Shown here: in pieces, positions 1 through 9,959 of the stretch
How the letters are laid out: each line of letters starts with the position of its first letter
Numbering within the stretch: the stretch's first letter is position 1
DNA from: Xaviernesmea rhizosphaerae
Lineage (GTDB): Bacteria; Pseudomonadota; Alphaproteobacteria; Rhizobiales; Rhizobiaceae
Direction: 5' to 3'
Length of the DNA: 64,000 nucleotides
NCBI RefSeq assembly: GCF_001938945.1
Contig: NZ_MKIO01000030.1
Span: 1 to 64,000, forward strand
Program-made: the position numbers and the translations under genes
Notes under the pieces: generated by a model
Told to the model about the DNA's origin: nothing
Databases searched by the model: none
Seen by the model: the letters and a program-made list of their open reading frames with translations, nothing else

Positions 1-1
1 C

Positions 2-64
2 AAGACGGACGTCAGCTTCATGGCCTGGATCTTCCTGCGCGCGGCACACCTTCGGCTCAAATGA
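2..64 (+). CDS. C-terminal end of a gene cut by the window edge (uncertain)
   Basis: An open frame enters from the left edge and stops with TGA at 62-64. Its last residues read like a natural protein end (basic, with aromatic and aliphatic residues; ...FLRAAHLRLK). It would be tail-to-tail with the small gene that ends at 78, which is a normal arrangement. About 20 codons are too few to name a family, and the frame could be chance in high-GC DNA. Confidence 0.3.
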   Translation, partial: KTDVSFMAWIFLRAAHLRLK

Positions 65-77
65 ATGTCAACGCGCC

Positions 78-305
78 TTAATCCGGTGCGCGCTCACTGT
101 CTGCGCCAGCCGCCGCCGGCAGCCCGTCCGTTTCGTCGGCCGCGCCGAGCCGCCGGGCGCGGCTCTGCTGTTTGCGGCGAAGCAGGTTCTCGCGCAGCGT
201 CTGTGCCTGTCGCTCACGCCGCGCCGCCGCCTGACGATCGGCCTCGCTGATGCGCGCAGCGGTCTGCGGCCTGTCCTTATCTGTCGCGTCCTTGTCCGTC
301 GTCAT
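78..305 (-). CDS. Small basic conserved hypothetical protein
   Basis: The product has 75 residues, is highly charged and has no membrane segment. The centre is a predicted helix rich in Arg, Gln and Glu ending in a basic stretch (LLRRKQQSRARR, about residues 41-52). Short proteins with this 'LRRRKxQxRAR' signature are common in alphaproteobacteria, where they are of unknown function. The ATG at 305 has an AAGGAA ribosome site about ten bases upstream. The basic helix could bind nucleic acid or ribosomes, but that is only inference. Confidence 0.6.
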   Translation of the reverse strand: MTTDKDATDKDRPQTAARISEADRQAAARRERQAQTLRENLLRRKQQSRARRLGAADETDGLPAAAGADSERAPD

Positions 306-497
306 CGTCCATCATTCCTTGCCGCCACCGCGCATGGTCGCCGCGCTTGCTCTATCCACATGTCGGCGCCGGTTTGGGGGAAAGCGTCGGCCCGATGAAG
401 ATTTCTTCGCCGGCATGCTTGCACTCCGCAAACAGCTGTGGCAATAGGCCCTCGCTCGCACGACGAAGCGCCCAACACCGCTTCCACCGTCGCACAG

Positions 498-572
498 GCT
501 GCTATAGCTCAGGGGTAGAGCACTCCCTTGGTAAGGGAGAGGCCGAGAGTTCAAATCTCTCTAGCAGCACCA
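498..572 (+). tRNA. tRNA-Thr (anticodon GGT)
   Basis: A full cloverleaf is visible. The acceptor arm GCTGCTA pairs with TAGCAGC, the anticodon stem CTCCC/GGGAG holds the loop TTGGTAA with anticodon GGT, and the T arm contains GTTCAAATC. The CCA end is encoded at 570-572. It reads threonine ACC/ACU codons. It lies alone, with no integrase nearby, so nothing suggests use as an attachment site. Confidence 0.97.
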
Positions 573-745
573 TTCAATCTCCTGATATCAAATAGAGATC
601 GCGCCAGTTCGAATTGCGTGGCGCATGATTTCAATCTGTGTCGCGGCTTTGCCGGCCGCAAGGGCCGGTGCCGTGGCATGCGATGTCCGCATTGGCGAAT
701 CACGCTGCCCCGATCTTCTGTCACAGGCTTGCGGTCCGATGTCCT

Positions 746-1492
746 TCAGGCCACGACCTTGTCGCGGCCCCGGCTCTTTGCGAGATAGAGATTCTTGTCG
801 GCGGTGATCAGGCTGGCGCCGGGATTGAAACCGGGCGGGCAATGGACTGCGCCGAGGCTTGCGGACATTCTCAACAGCGCCCCTGATGGCGCGCGGATCT
901 CCAGTGCCGAGAGGGAGAGGCGCAAGTCCTCGCACCAGTCGAACACGGCATCCTCGTTCAGTCCCATCTTGAACAGAGCGAACTCCTCGCCGCCCACGCG
1001 CCCGGCTAGGTCCTCCGGGCCGCATTGCGCTCTCAGCATCCTGCCGACGCGTTCCAGAACCAGATCGCCTGCGGCATGGCCGTGGGTGTCGTTGACCGAC
1101 TTGAAATGATCGAGGTCGAGCTGGAGCAGGCCGCCCGTGCGGCCGGATCGGCTGTAGACGGCCAGCTCCTCGTGAAAGGTGCGGCGGTTGAGCAGGCCCG
1201 TCAGCCCGTCGGTGCGCGCCAGGATGCGCAGGGTCGCATTGGCCGCGGCCAGTTCCTCAAGCGCCCTGGCGGTGGCGGCCTGGGCGGCGCGCAGTTTCTC
1301 CAGATGATGATAATGCACGGCCGAGGCCGGGATCGAGATCACCAGCGGACAGAGGATCGTCATGATCAGACCCGCGCCTTCGACCCTGCCGCCGAGCATC
1401 GGCACCAGGGTAAAGGAAATCGCCAGCGACGCCGCCAGCGACAGGAGTCCGGTCACGAGCGCCTTGCGGATTATGGTTCCCATGGGCAGCAC
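746..1492 (-). CDS. Membrane-anchored GGDEF diguanylate cyclase
   Basis: This 248-residue protein has two N-terminal membrane helices (about residues 10-33 and 40-60), a short Ala/Glu-rich coiled coil (about 62-90) and a GGDEF domain from residue 93 (TDGLTGLLNRR) to the end. The active-site motif GGEEF is intact at 167-171, so it should make cyclic di-GMP from GTP. The inhibitory I-site normally reads RxxD five residues before GGEEF; here it is GxxD (158-161), so product inhibition by that site is probably lost. There is no periplasmic sensor domain. The gene stands alone, divergent from the iron transporter. Confidence 0.9.
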   Translation of the reverse strand: MLPMGTIIRKALVTGLLSLAASLAISFTLVPMLGGRVEGAGLIMTILCPLVISIPASAVHYHHLEKLRAAQAATARALEELAAANATLRILARTDGLTGLLNRRTFHEELAVYSRSGRTGGLLQLDLDHFKSVNDTHGHAAGDLVLERVGRMLRAQCGPEDLAGRVGGEEFALFKMGLNEDAVFDWCEDLRLSLSALEIRAPSGALLRMSASLGAVHCPPGFNPGASLITADKNLYLAKSRGRDKVVA

Positions 1493-1593
1493 CTCATGAA
1501 ACGTCTCCGCCCCCGGAAGAAGACCGTGGGCATCCGTTCATCCATCGCAAACGCCGAAAGTGCAAGGGCCGCCAAAGCTGCGAACTATAAACT

Positions 1594-1608
1594 TGAAAAT
1601 CAAACTCA
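1594..1608. promoter_or_regulatory. Candidate RirA iron-responsive operator (TGA-N9-TCA)
   Basis: TGA and TCA half-sites separated by exactly nine bases lie 61 bases upstream of the iron-binding protein start, inside an AT-rich stretch unlike the flanks. TGA-N9-TCA is the core of the rhizobial iron-responsive operator bound by the Rrf2-type repressor RirA. The fit with a ferric-iron transporter downstream is good, but a six-base motif can arise by chance. Confidence 0.45.
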
Positions 1609-1669
1609 ACAAAATTATAGCGGCTTGACCCTGCATCGGCAGGACGAAGACCCCTGACGGAGAATCTCC

Positions 1670-2692
1670 ATGAAAGCGTCCTTGAACCCCTTCACGCTCG
1701 CCGCAACGCTCAGCGCGCTTCTGGGCGCCTCGGCCCTTGCCCTGCAGGCCCATGCTGAGGACAAAACCATCGTCGTCTACAATGCCCAGCATGAGAGCCT
1801 GGGCAAGGAGTGGATCGAGGCCTTCACCAAGGAAACCGGCATCAAGGTGACGATGCGTCAGGGCAGCGACATGCAGCTCGCCAACCAGCTGATCCAGGAA
1901 GGCGAGGCCTCTCCGGCCGATGTGTTCCTGACCGAGAATTCGCCCGCCATGACGCTGGTGGATGGCGTCGGCCTGTTCGCGCCGGTGGAGAAGGACACGC
2001 TTGCCCAGGTGCCGCAGGCCTATCAGCCTTCCGATGGCCATTGGGTTGGCATTGCCGCGCGCTCCACGGTCTTTGCCTATAACAAGACCAAGCTTTCGGA
2101 AGACAAGCTGCCGAAGTCCCTGCTCGATCTGGCCGATCCGGCCTGGAAGGGGCGCTGGGGCGCGGCACCGGCCGGCGCCGATTTCCAGGCGATCGTCAGC
2201 GCGCTTCTGGAGCTGAAGGGCGAGACCGAGACCGCCAAATGGCTGAAGGGCCTGAAGGAAAATGCGACCCCCTACAAGGGCAACAGCGTGGCCATGAAGG
2301 CCGTCAATGCCGGCGAGATCGAAGGGGCGGTGATCTATCATTATTACTGGTTCGGCGATCAGGCCAAGACCGGCGGCGAGAACAGCAAGAATGTCGGCCT
2401 GCACTATTTCAAGCACAAGGATCCGGGCGCCTTCGTCAGCCTCTCGGGCGGCGGCGTCATCAAGTCGACCCAGCATATGAAGGAAGCCCAGCAGTTCCTG
2501 AAGTTCGTCACCGGCAAGGCTGGCCAGGACATCCTCAAGAACGGCACTTCCTATGAATATGCCGTTGGCAAGGATGCTGCGTCCAACGACAAGCTGGTGC
2601 CGCTCGCCGATCTCCAGGCGCCCGAGATCGACCCGGCCAAGCTCAACAGCAAGAAGGTCACCGAACTGATGACGGCCGCCGGCCTCATCTGA
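1670..2692 (+). CDS. fbpA: Ferric-iron ABC transporter, periplasmic binding protein
   Basis: This 340-residue protein has a signal peptide (about residues 1-29, ending ALQAHA) and the fold-family pattern of FbpA/AfuA/SfuA proteins (starting KTIVVYNAQHESLGKEWIEAF). These bind Fe(III) in the periplasm for ABC import. The tyrosine-rich segment VIYHYYWFGD near residues 222-231 matches the iron-ligand tyrosines of the family. It is the first gene of an importer operon, with permease and ATPase genes following. The ATG at 1670 has a GGAGAA ribosome site. Spermidine/putrescine or thiamine binders are more distant alternatives. Confidence 0.92.
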   Translation: MKASLNPFTLAATLSALLGASALALQAHAEDKTIVVYNAQHESLGKEWIEAFTKETGIKVTMRQGSDMQLANQLIQEGEASPADVFLTENSPAMTLVDGVGLFAPVEKDTLAQVPQAYQPSDGHWVGIAARSTVFAYNKTKLSEDKLPKSLLDLADPAWKGRWGAAPAGADFQAIVSALLELKGETETAKWLKGLKENATPYKGNSVAMKAVNAGEIEGAVIYHYYWFGDQAKTGGENSKNVGLHYFKHKDPGAFVSLSGGGVIKSTQHMKEAQQFLKFVTGKAGQDILKNGTSYEYAVGKDAASNDKLVPLADLQAPEIDPAKLNSKKVTELMTAAGLI

Positions 2693-2707
2693 TTGGCCGC
2701 TCCTTGC

Positions 2708-2737
2708 GCATGCCGGACTGCGATGCGTCCGGCATGC
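2708..2737 (+). terminator. Hairpin after fbpA (attenuator or weak terminator)
   Basis: A perfect 11-bp stem (GCATGCCGGAC paired with GTCCGGCATGC) with an eight-base loop begins 15 bases after the fbpA stop. There is no T run. Such hairpins between a binding-protein gene and its permease often protect the upstream message, giving more binding protein than permease. The remaining roughly 270 bases up to the permease contain no convincing gene. Confidence 0.45.
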
Positions 2738-3004
2738 GGCAGGCTGGATGATGGCCGTCCGGCTACGCCCCGAGGGCCATTGCGCCTCCCTGAAAGCAGC
2801 CATGTTAAAACCATTGCTGAAAGCTCAAGAAAACATTAGAGCAACGGGCGCCGCCTGCCGGCCCTGTCGGGCGCCGGCCCGTCAAGGCTTTGGCCCTGGA
2901 GATCTTAGGGAAGGCGGCTATCGGCAATGGCTGCCAGGGATGACAGGCCTTGCCTGCCCATCAACCGCGCGCCATCAGCTGCGCCCCCGTGAACCGCGCC
3001 TCTC

Positions 3005-4630
3005 TTGAACCGCGCAAGGACCAGGTCTGCCGTCTTGTCCCACGAACCCGGATCGATCGCATCTCCCGGTCTCCTGCCGGACCAGGCCGGAGCGCCCGCC
3101 CGGCGAGGCTGGGTGCTGCCGCATCCCTCCGTGCATGCGCTGGCCGGCCTCGTGGCGCTCCTCAGCCTGCTGCCGCTCGGTTTCGTCGCCTGGGTCACTT
3201 ATGATGTCGGCTGGGAGACTGTGCGCGCGCTCGTGTTCCGTGATCGTGTCGGCGGGCTTCTGGTCAATACAGCGCTGCTGGAAGCCACCAGCATTCCCGC
3301 TTGCATCCTGCTGGCCGTCTCGCTTGCCTGGCTGACGGAGCGCACGGACCTGCCCTTCGCCCGCCTCTGGTCGCTGCTTTCGGTGGCGCCGCTGGCCGTT
3401 CCCGCCTTCGTTCACAGCTATGCCTGGATCAGCCTGGTTCCGGGCATGCGCGGGCTGTGGAGCGCCACCTTCGTTTCGACGCTCGCCTATTTCCCCTTTC
3501 TCTATCTCCCCGTGGCGGCCACGCTGCGCCGCCTCGATCCGGCAATCGAGGATGCCGCCGCCTCGCTGGGGCTCGATCCCTGGCGGGTGTTCTTCCGCGC
3601 GGTGCTGCCGCAGCTCAAGCTCGCCATCGCCGGCGGCGCGCTGCTGATCGCGCTGCATCTCCTGTCGGAATACGGTCTCTTCGTGATGATCCGCTTCGAC
3701 ACCTTCGCCACGGCCATCGTCGACCAGTTCCAGTCGGCCTATAACAGCCCGGCGGCCAATATGCTGGGCGGCGTGCTGATCCTGTGCTGCCTGCTGCTGA
3801 TGGGCATCGAAGGCCTGTGGCGCGGCAGCGAGCGCTATGCGCGCGTGGGCGCCGGCGCCGCGCGGCCTGCCCAGCGCCGCCGTCTCAGGGGCTGGACCCT
3901 GCCGGCGCTCCTGCTCGTCGCCGGCACGGCGGCGCTCTCGCTCGGCGTGCCCTTCTATACGCTGGGACGCTGGCTCTGGCTCGGGGGCCTGTCGATCTGG
4001 CAGGCCGGGCCGCTCGGCAATGCCTTTGTCCAGACCATCCTCCTGTCGCTTGGCGGCGGCATTCTCGCCACGCTCGCCGCCGCGCCCATGGCCTGGCTCT
4101 CCGTTCGCGCGCCCGGGCGGCTGCAGCGGATATTGGAGGCCTGCCATTATTATGTCGGCTCGCTGCCGGGCGTGGTCGTGGCGCTGGCGCTCGTCAGCAT
4201 CACCGTGCGGCTGATCCTGCCGCTCTACCAGACTTTCGCCACGCTGCTCGTCGCCTATGTGCTCCTGTTCCTGCCGCGCGCCATGGTGGGCCTGCGCGCA
4301 AGCCTGGCCCAGGCGCCGGTGGAGCTGGAGCGCGCCGCCATGGCGCTGGGCCGCACGCCGGGCCAGGCCGTGCGCCAAGTCACCTTCCGCCTGGCCGCGC
4401 CGGGGGCGGCGGCCAGTGTCGCGCTGGTCGCGCTCGGCATCACCAACGAGCTGACCGCCACCCTGATGCTCGCCCCCAACGGCGTCGAAACGCTTGCCAC
4501 GCGCTTCTGGTCGCTGACCAGCGAGATCGACTATCTCGGCGCCGCGCCCTATGCAGTCATGATGGTGGTGCTCTCCCTGCCGCTGACCCTCGCGCTCCAT
4601 GCCCAGTCGAAACGGACGGCCGGCCAATGA
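3005..4630 (+). CDS. fbpB: Ferric-iron ABC transporter, fused permease
   Basis: This 541-residue protein has about twelve hydrophobic helices in two repeats. Each half has an 'EAA' loop that contacts the ATPase: [20 protein letters not shown] in the first half and [14 protein letters not shown] in the second. This duplicated layout is typical of FbpB/SfuB permeases. The frame opens with TTG at 3005; the first roughly 45 residues are not hydrophobic, so a later start is possible. The stop overlaps the ATPase start (ATGA). Confidence 0.9.
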   Translation: MNRARTRSAVLSHEPGSIASPGLLPDQAGAPARRGWVLPHPSVHALAGLVALLSLLPLGFVAWVTYDVGWETVRALVFRDRVGGLLVNTALLEATSIPACILLAVSLAWLTERTDLPFARLWSLLSVAPLAVPAFVHSYAWISLVPGMRGLWSATFVSTLAYFPFLYLPVAATLRRLDPAIEDAAASLGLDPWRVFFRAVLPQLKLAIAGGALLIALHLLSEYGLFVMIRFDTFATAIVDQFQSAYNSPAANMLGGVLILCCLLLMGIEGLWRGSERYARVGAGAARPAQRRRLRGWTLPALLLVAGTAALSLGVPFYTLGRWLWLGGLSIWQAGPLGNAFVQTILLSLGGGILATLAAAPMAWLSVRAPGRLQRILEACHYYVGSLPGVVVALALVSITVRLILPLYQTFATLLVAYVLLFLPRAMVGLRASLAQAPVELERAAMALGRTPGQAVRQVTFRLAAPGAAASVALVALGITNELTATLMLAPNGVETLATRFWSLTSEIDYLGAAPYAVMMVVLSLPLTLALHAQSKRTAGQ

Positions 4631-5670
4631 CCTTGCTTACCCTCGACAATCTCAGCAAGCGCTACGGCTCCGCCGTCGCGCTGTCGGACGTCTCGCTTTC
4701 GATCGCGCCCGGCAGCCGCACGGCGGTTGTCGGCCCTTCCGGCTCCGGCAAGACAACGCTTCTGCGGCTGATCGCCGGCTTCGAGACGCCCGATGCCGGG
4801 CGCATCGTGCTGAAGGGCGAGGTGCTGGCCCAAGGCGGCATGGCCGTGCCCGCGCACAAGCGCGGCATCGGCATCGTCGCCCAGGACGGCGCGCTGTTCC
4901 CGCATCTGAGCATTGCCGATAACATCGCCTTCGGCTTCGAGCGCGGCACGCCCGAGCGCGAGGCCCGCATTCTGGAGCTGATCGACATGGTCGAGCTCGA
5001 CCGCGGCATGCTGACGCGACGGCCGCATCAGCTCTCCGGCGGCCAGCAGCAGCGCGTGGCGCTGGCGCGCGCGCTTGGCCGGCGTCCGCGGCTGATGCTC
5101 CTCGACGAGCCCTTTTCCGCGCTCGACACCGGCCTGCGAGAGAATATGCGCAAGGCTGTCAGCCGGGTGCTGGAGGCAGCGGGCATCGCCACCATCCTCG
5201 TCACCCATGATCAGGCGGAGGCCTTGTCCTTCGCCGATCAGGTGGCCGTGCTGCGCGCGGGAAAACTGGTGCAGGCCGGCACGCCGCGCCAGCTCTATCT
5301 GCATCCGCGCGACCGCGAAGCCGCGCTGTTTCTCGGCGATGCCGTGCTTCTGCCAGCGATCGCCAGGGGAAACGTCGCCGATTGCGCGCTTGGCCGGGTG
5401 GCGATCGCCGCGCCGGCACGCCAGGGCAAGGTCGAGATCATGATCCGGCCGGAGCAGATCCGCGTGGTGCGCGACGATGCCGCGCCATCGCCCGCCGGCC
5501 GGGTGGTGGAGGTAGAATTCAGCGGCGCGACCTCCACGCTCGCCGTCGCGCTCGACGGGGTGGCCCTGCCGCCGATCGTGATCAAGACCTCCAGTGTCGC
5601 CCTGCCTTCGGCCGGCGACCGCGTAAGGCTGGATATTGCCGGTGAGGTGCATATTTTCGGCGAGGGCTGA
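4627..5670 (+). CDS. fbpC: Ferric-iron ABC transporter, ATPase
   Basis: The product has 347 residues. Walker A (GPSGSGKTT), the signature (LSGGQQQR) and Walker B (LMLLDEP) are all intact, followed by the H-loop region (VTHDQAEAL). The C-terminal 110 residues form the TOBE-like regulatory domain usual in FbpC/PotA-type ATPases. The start ATG overlaps the permease stop by four bases, so translation is coupled. The last base of the TGA stop is also the first base of an intergenic palindromic repeat. Confidence 0.93.
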   Translation: MTLLTLDNLSKRYGSAVALSDVSLSIAPGSRTAVVGPSGSGKTTLLRLIAGFETPDAGRIVLKGEVLAQGGMAVPAHKRGIGIVAQDGALFPHLSIADNIAFGFERGTPEREARILELIDMVELDRGMLTRRPHQLSGGQQQRVALARALGRRPRLMLLDEPFSALDTGLRENMRKAVSRVLEAAGIATILVTHDQAEALSFADQVAVLRAGKLVQAGTPRQLYLHPRDREAALFLGDAVLLPAIARGNVADCALGRVAIAAPARQGKVEIMIRPEQIRVVRDDAAPSPAGRVVEVEFSGATSTLAVALDGVALPPIVIKTSSVALPSAGDRVRLDIAGEVHIFGEG

Positions 5671-5812
5671 CAGTCTGTCCAACAATCGCCGTTGGCCGCC
5701 AGCAAATGGCAATTTCTGCGCTTCCGGTGCTCACGGACCTTAAGGACGCGGCGCTCCGGTTCTCGAAATCACCCCTTTTCGTCAGACCAACAGCAATTCT
5801 TGAACAGACTGT
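5670..5812. repeat. 143-bp dispersed palindromic element, copy 1
   Basis: This element is framed by near-perfect 13-bp terminal inverted repeats (ACAGTCTGTCCAA at the left, TTGAACAGACTGT at the right). A second, clearly homologous copy lies at 43795-43936 in the same orientation. There is no coding capacity. Terminal repeats, size and lack of a gene suggest a MITE-like or other non-autonomous element. The left end abuts the fbpC stop. The remaining bases up to murA at 6004 show no gene; an AT-rich patch near 5870-5930 may carry the murA promoter. Confidence 0.75.
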
Positions 5813-6003
5813 GAGGCGGGAAACCGCCGCGTGCGGCGAAAAATTTCAATCGGCGCCCTGGCTGCCTTCAAAAAGCTTCTCATTTGACCAAGCCTTGCGT
5901 AGACAGGCGTTTTCCAACGCGCCTTACACTTCAATGACGAGGCGCTCTTGCGCGCGGGCCTGCAAGATGGCCCGCCCGGCGCCGCAGCCAGTCCGGGGGA
6001 CTT

Positions 6004-7299
6004 ATGGACCGTATCAGAATCAGGGGTGGCAACGAGCTTCACGGCACGATCCCGATCTCGGGCGCGAAGAATGCGGCGCTGCCGCTGATGATCGCCTCGC
6101 TCCTGACCGACGACACGCTGACGCTGGAAAACGTGCCGCATCTGGCCGACGTCGAGCAGCTGATCCGCATTCTCGGCAATCATGGCGCCGACATCTCGGT
6201 CAATGGCCGGCGCGAGCGCCAGCAGGGTGACAGCTATGCCCGCACCATCCACTTCACCTCGCGCAACATCGTCGACACCACCGCGCCCTATGAGCTTGTC
6301 TCGAAGATGCGGGCGAGCTTCTGGGTGCTGGGTCCGCTGCTGGCGCGCGAAGGCAAGGCACGCGTGTCGCTGCCCGGCGGCTGCGCCATCGGCACGCGGC
6401 CGGTCGATCTGTTCATCGAGGGGCTGTCGGCGCTCGGCGCTGAGATCGAGATCGATGGCGGCTATATCAACGCCACCGCGCCAGCCGGCGGCCTCGTCGG
6501 CGCGCGCTATGTCTTCCCCAAGGTTTCCGTCGGCGCCACCCATGTGCTGATGATGGCCGCCACTCTCGCCAAGGGCACGACCGTGATCGGCAATGCCGCG
6601 CGCGAGCCCGAAGTGGTCGACCTCGCCAATTGTCTCAACGCCATGGGCGCGAAGATCACCGGCGCCGGCAGTTCCACCATCACCATCGAAGGCGTCACCT
6701 CGCTGTCAGGCGCGCGCCACCGCGTTCTGCCCGACCGAATCGAGACCGGCACCTATGCCATGGCCGTGGCCATGGCGGGCGGCGATGTCGTGCTGGAAAA
6801 CACCGATGTGGCCCTGCTCGACACCGCGCTGGAGGCCATTCGACGCGCCGGCGCCGAGATCACGCCGACCAATAACGGCCTCAGGGTCTACAGGAATGGC
6901 GGCGGCATCAAGCCGGTCGATGTGGTGACCGACCCTTATCCGGGCTTCCCGACCGACCTGCAGGCGCAGTTCATGGGCCTGATGACGCGCTCCAGCGGAG
7001 TCTCGCACATCACCGAGACGATCTTCGAGAACCGCTTTATGCATGTTCAGGAGTTGGCTCGGCTCGGCGCCAAGATCTCGCTGTCGGGCCAGACAGCCAA
7101 GATCGAGGGCGTGCCGAGGCTGAAGGGCGCGCCCGTGATGGCGACCGACCTGCGCGCCTCCGTCTCGCTTGTCATCGCCGGCCTGGTGGCGGAAGGCGAC
7201 ACCATGGTCTCGCGCGTCTATCACCTCGATCGCGGTTTCGAGCGGCTGGAAGAAAAGCTGACGCGCTGCGGCGCGGAGGTCGAACGCGTTTCGGAATAG
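6004..7299 (+). CDS. murA: UDP-N-acetylglucosamine 1-carboxyvinyltransferase
   Basis: MurA catalyses the first committed step of peptidoglycan synthesis, transferring enolpyruvate from PEP to UDP-GlcNAc in the cytoplasm. The 431-residue length is typical. The N-terminal [10 protein letters not shown] substrate motif (residues 19-28) and the active-site loop [10 protein letters not shown] are present. The catalytic cysteine at residue 127 is intact, so fosfomycin sensitivity at the target would be expected. The gene heads the murA-DUF2948-hisD-UPF0262-phosphatase-infA run conserved in rhizobia and is followed by a strong terminator. Confidence 0.97.
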   Translation: MDRIRIRGGNELHGTIPISGAKNAALPLMIASLLTDDTLTLENVPHLADVEQLIRILGNHGADISVNGRRERQQGDSYARTIHFTSRNIVDTTAPYELVSKMRASFWVLGPLLAREGKARVSLPGGCAIGTRPVDLFIEGLSALGAEIEIDGGYINATAPAGGLVGARYVFPKVSVGATHVLMMAATLAKGTTVIGNAAREPEVVDLANCLNAMGAKITGAGSSTITIEGVTSLSGARHRVLPDRIETGTYAMAVAMAGGDVVLENTDVALLDTALEAIRRAGAEITPTNNGLRVYRNGGGIKPVDVVTDPYPGFPTDLQAQFMGLMTRSSGVSHITETIFENRFMHVQELARLGAKISLSGQTAKIEGVPRLKGAPVMATDLRASVSLVIAGLVAEGDTMVSRVYHLDRGFERLEEKLTRCGAEVERVSE

Positions 7300-7326
7300 G
7301 CGTCTGCCGTCTTTTAGACCTTTGTG

Positions 7327-7355
7327 AAGGCCGGCGGGCTCCCCGCCGGCCTTTT
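7327..7355 (+). terminator. Rho-independent terminator of murA
   Basis: A perfect 12-bp GC-rich stem (AAGGCCGGCGGG with CCCGCCGGCCTT) with a three-base loop is followed by TTTT. It lies 27 bases past the murA stop. Confidence 0.85.
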
Positions 7356-7539
7356 CGCGTTCTGGATTTTCGCGTTCCGGACCGGGACGCCGGACGCATT
7401 GGAATGACGGCCCAGGTTGCGCCGGCCCGGGTCTCACCCTATCTCCCTGCCAGAAGCCGCGCGCCGCAAGGATCGCGGGCTGGCAAAGGATCGCGGCCAA
7501 GCAAAAGCTCGCGGGCAGGCAAGGGACGGTGGGTGAGAC

Positions 7540-7995
7540 ATGGATGCATTGAAGCTGATGGCTCTGGACGATGAGGATCTTTCGGTCGTCTCGGCGCATG
7601 TGCAGGACGCCGTCTTCAAGCTTGAGGGCATCGCCTACCGCCCGGCGCAAGGCTTGTTCACGCTGGTGGTCAACCGCTTCGTCTGGGAGAAGGCGCTGCG
7701 CAGCGCCAAGACCTTCGAGCGCCGCCGCGCCGCCATCGGCTTCAAGCGGGTGCGCGCCGTGCGCTCGATCCATCTCGACCGCGCGGACAAGGAGGCTGTG
7801 CACGTGCTGCTCGCCATCCGTTTCGAGAAGGCGGGGGAGGGGCCTGACGGCACGATCGAGCTGCTGCTCGCTGGCGGCGCGACCATTGCGCTCGATGTCG
7901 AATGCATCGAAGCGCAGCTCGCCGAAACCGGCGGCGTCTGGGAGACGGCCTCCCGGCCGCGCCATCTGCTGGAAGGCCATCCCGAACAGGCCTGA
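7540..7995 (+). CDS. DUF2948 family protein
   Basis: The product is a 151-residue cytosolic protein of unknown function. It matches DUF2948, found almost only in alphaproteobacteria between murA and hisD. Recognisable blocks are the start (MDALKLMALDDEDLSVVSAH), a central NRFVWE segment and a C-terminal stretch with LDVECIEAQLAE. There is no membrane helix, signal peptide or catalytic motif. Its fixed position suggests a housekeeping role, but none is known. Confidence 0.85.
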   Translation: MDALKLMALDDEDLSVVSAHVQDAVFKLEGIAYRPAQGLFTLVVNRFVWEKALRSAKTFERRRAAIGFKRVRAVRSIHLDRADKEAVHVLLAIRFEKAGEGPDGTIELLLAGGATIALDVECIEAQLAETGGVWETASRPRHLLEGHPEQA

Positions 7996-8173
7996 TGCAG
8001 GGCGGCACGGCCAGGCGCTGATTTTTCCGTCGTAAGGCACTGCGTGAAATCACCATCGACTTCAGGGGCGTGCAGGCTGTAAAGCTCATATAAGGCAGGC
8101 GGTCGCGCGCATCAGCATGGCCGCCTCTTCCTGCCCGACAGACGCTTTCGCATGACATGAAGGACCGATTCCC

Positions 8174-9478
8174 TTGGCCACCCGTTTCGATAGCCGCGCC
8201 CCCGATTTCGACGCCCGCTTTTCCGCCTTCCTGACCACGAAGCGCGAGGTTTCCGAGGATGTCGACCAGACCGTGCGCGCCATCATCGACGATGTTCGCC
8301 GGCGCGGCGATGCGGCTTTGGCCGATTATACACGCCGCTTCGACCGGCTGGATTTTTCCAGCGTGCCGATGCTGGTCAGCGCCGAGGAGGTGGATGCGGC
8401 GATCGACAGCGTGGCGCCGGAGGTGCTCGGGGCGCTGAAGGTGGCGGCGGTGCGCATCGAATCGCATCACGCCCGGCAGCGACCCAAGGACGATATCTAC
8501 GAGGACGCCATGCGCGTCGGCCTCGGCTCGCGCTGGACCGCGATCGAGGCCGTCGGCCTCTATGTTCCCGGCGGCACGGCAAGCTATCCGAGCTCGGTGC
8601 TGATGAACGCCATCCCCGCGCGCGTGGCCGGCGTCGAGCGTCTGGTCATGGTGGTTCCGGCCAGCGACGGCAAGCTGAACCCGGCCGTGCTCGCGGCCGC
8701 GCGCCTGGCAGGGGTCAGCGAGATCTACCGCATCGGCGGCGCCCAGGCCGTGGCCGCGCTCGCCTATGGCACCGAGACCATCGCCCCCGTGGCCAAGATC
8801 GTCGGCCCCGGCAATGCCTATGTCGCGGCGGCCAAGCGCCAGGTGTTCGGCACCGTCGGCATTGACATGATTGCCGGCCCCTCCGAGGTGCTCATCATTG
8901 CCGATGGCGAGAACGATCCCGACTGGCTGGCGGCGGACCTTCTGGCCCAGGCGGAGCACGACACCGGCGCGCAGTCGATCCTGATGACCGACGATGCCGC
9001 GCTCGCCGATGCCGTGGAACAGGCCGTGGCGCGCCAGCTCAAGACCCTGCCGCGCAGCGAGACGGCTTCGGCCAGCTGGCGCGATTTCGGCGCCATCATT
9101 CTTCTGGAAAGCCTCGCCGAGGCGCCGGCGCTTGCCAACCGCATCGCCGCCGAGCATCTGGAACTGGCGATCGCCGATCCCGATGCGATGGTGCCTGAGA
9201 TCCGCAATGCCGGCGCCATCTTCCTCGGCCGCCACACGCCGGAGGTGATCGGCGATTATGTGGGCGGCTCCAACCACGTTCTGCCGACGGCGCGCTCTGC
9301 CCGCTTCTCCTCCGGTCTCGGCACGCTCGATTTCATGAAGCGCACATCGCTCCTGCGCCTGACGCCGGAAACGCTGCGCGATCTCGGCCCGGCGGCCATC
9401 GCGCTGGCGCGTGCCGAAGGGCTGGAGGCGCATGCCCGCTCCGTCGCCATCCGCCTCAACCTCGGAGATGCCGGATGA
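8174..9478 (+). CDS. hisD: Histidinol dehydrogenase
   Basis: HisD performs the last two oxidations of histidine biosynthesis (L-histidinol to L-histidine, NAD- and zinc-dependent). The 434-residue length and motifs fit: [34 protein letters not shown] and a terminal GSNHVLPT segment containing the zinc ligand and active-site region. I place the start at TTG 8174 because it gives the expected N-terminus and has AAGGA about nine bases upstream; the nearby ATG at 8157 is out of frame. The stop overlaps the next start (ATGA). Confidence 0.96.
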   Translation: MATRFDSRAPDFDARFSAFLTTKREVSEDVDQTVRAIIDDVRRRGDAALADYTRRFDRLDFSSVPMLVSAEEVDAAIDSVAPEVLGALKVAAVRIESHHARQRPKDDIYEDAMRVGLGSRWTAIEAVGLYVPGGTASYPSSVLMNAIPARVAGVERLVMVVPASDGKLNPAVLAAARLAGVSEIYRIGGAQAVAALAYGTETIAPVAKIVGPGNAYVAAAKRQVFGTVGIDMIAGPSEVLIIADGENDPDWLAADLLAQAEHDTGAQSILMTDDAALADAVEQAVARQLKTLPRSETASASWRDFGAIILLESLAEAPALANRIAAEHLELAIADPDAMVPEIRNAGAIFLGRHTPEVIGDYVGGSNHVLPTARSARFSSGLGTLDFMKRTSLLRLTPETLRDLGPAAIALARAEGLEAHARSVAIRLNLGDAG

Positions 9479-9954
9479 CGGTTGCTGCCAGCCCCCATCG
9501 CCTGTGCGACGTGACGCTCGATGAGACGATCGGCCGTTCGACGCCCGATGTCGAGCACGAGCGCGCGGTGGCGATCTTCGATCTCCTGGAGGAAAACAGC
9601 TTCGCTCCGGCCGGCCATCCCGGCGGACCCTACCGGCTGAAGCTGTCCCTCGTCGAGGCGAAACTAATCTTCTCGATCACCACCGAAGACGGCGCAGAGG
9701 TGGCGACGCATATCCTCTCGCTCACGCCTTTCCGCCGCATCGTCAAGGACTATTTCCTGATCTGCGAGAGCTATTACCAGGCCATCCGCAGCGCCACGCC
9801 GAGCCAGATTGAGGCGATCGACATGGGCCGGCGCGGGATTCACAATGAAGGATCGCAGACGCTGATGGACCGTCTCCAGGGCAAGATCGCGGTGGATTTC
9901 GATACGGCGCGCCGGCTCTTCACGCTGGTCTGCGTGCTCTACTGGAAGGGCTAG
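9475..9954 (+). CDS. UPF0262 family protein
   Basis: This 159-residue cytosolic protein belongs to UPF0262, a rhizobial family that always follows hisD. Typical segments are [20 protein letters not shown] near the N-terminus and FSITTEDG in the centre. Function is unknown. It overlaps hisD by four bases and is followed after five bases by the phosphatase gene, so the three are one operon. Confidence 0.88.
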   Translation: MTVAASPHRLCDVTLDETIGRSTPDVEHERAVAIFDLLEENSFAPAGHPGGPYRLKLSLVEAKLIFSITTEDGAEVATHILSLTPFRRIVKDYFLICESYYQAIRSATPSQIEAIDMGRRGIHNEGSQTLMDRLQGKIAVDFDTARRLFTLVCVLYWKG

Positions 9955-9959
9955 CCGCC

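Noticed and set aside
1538..2803. A 421-codon open frame on the - strand over fbpA
   Set aside because: Antisense shadow of a clear periplasmic binding-protein gene; no protein family pattern and no ribosome site.
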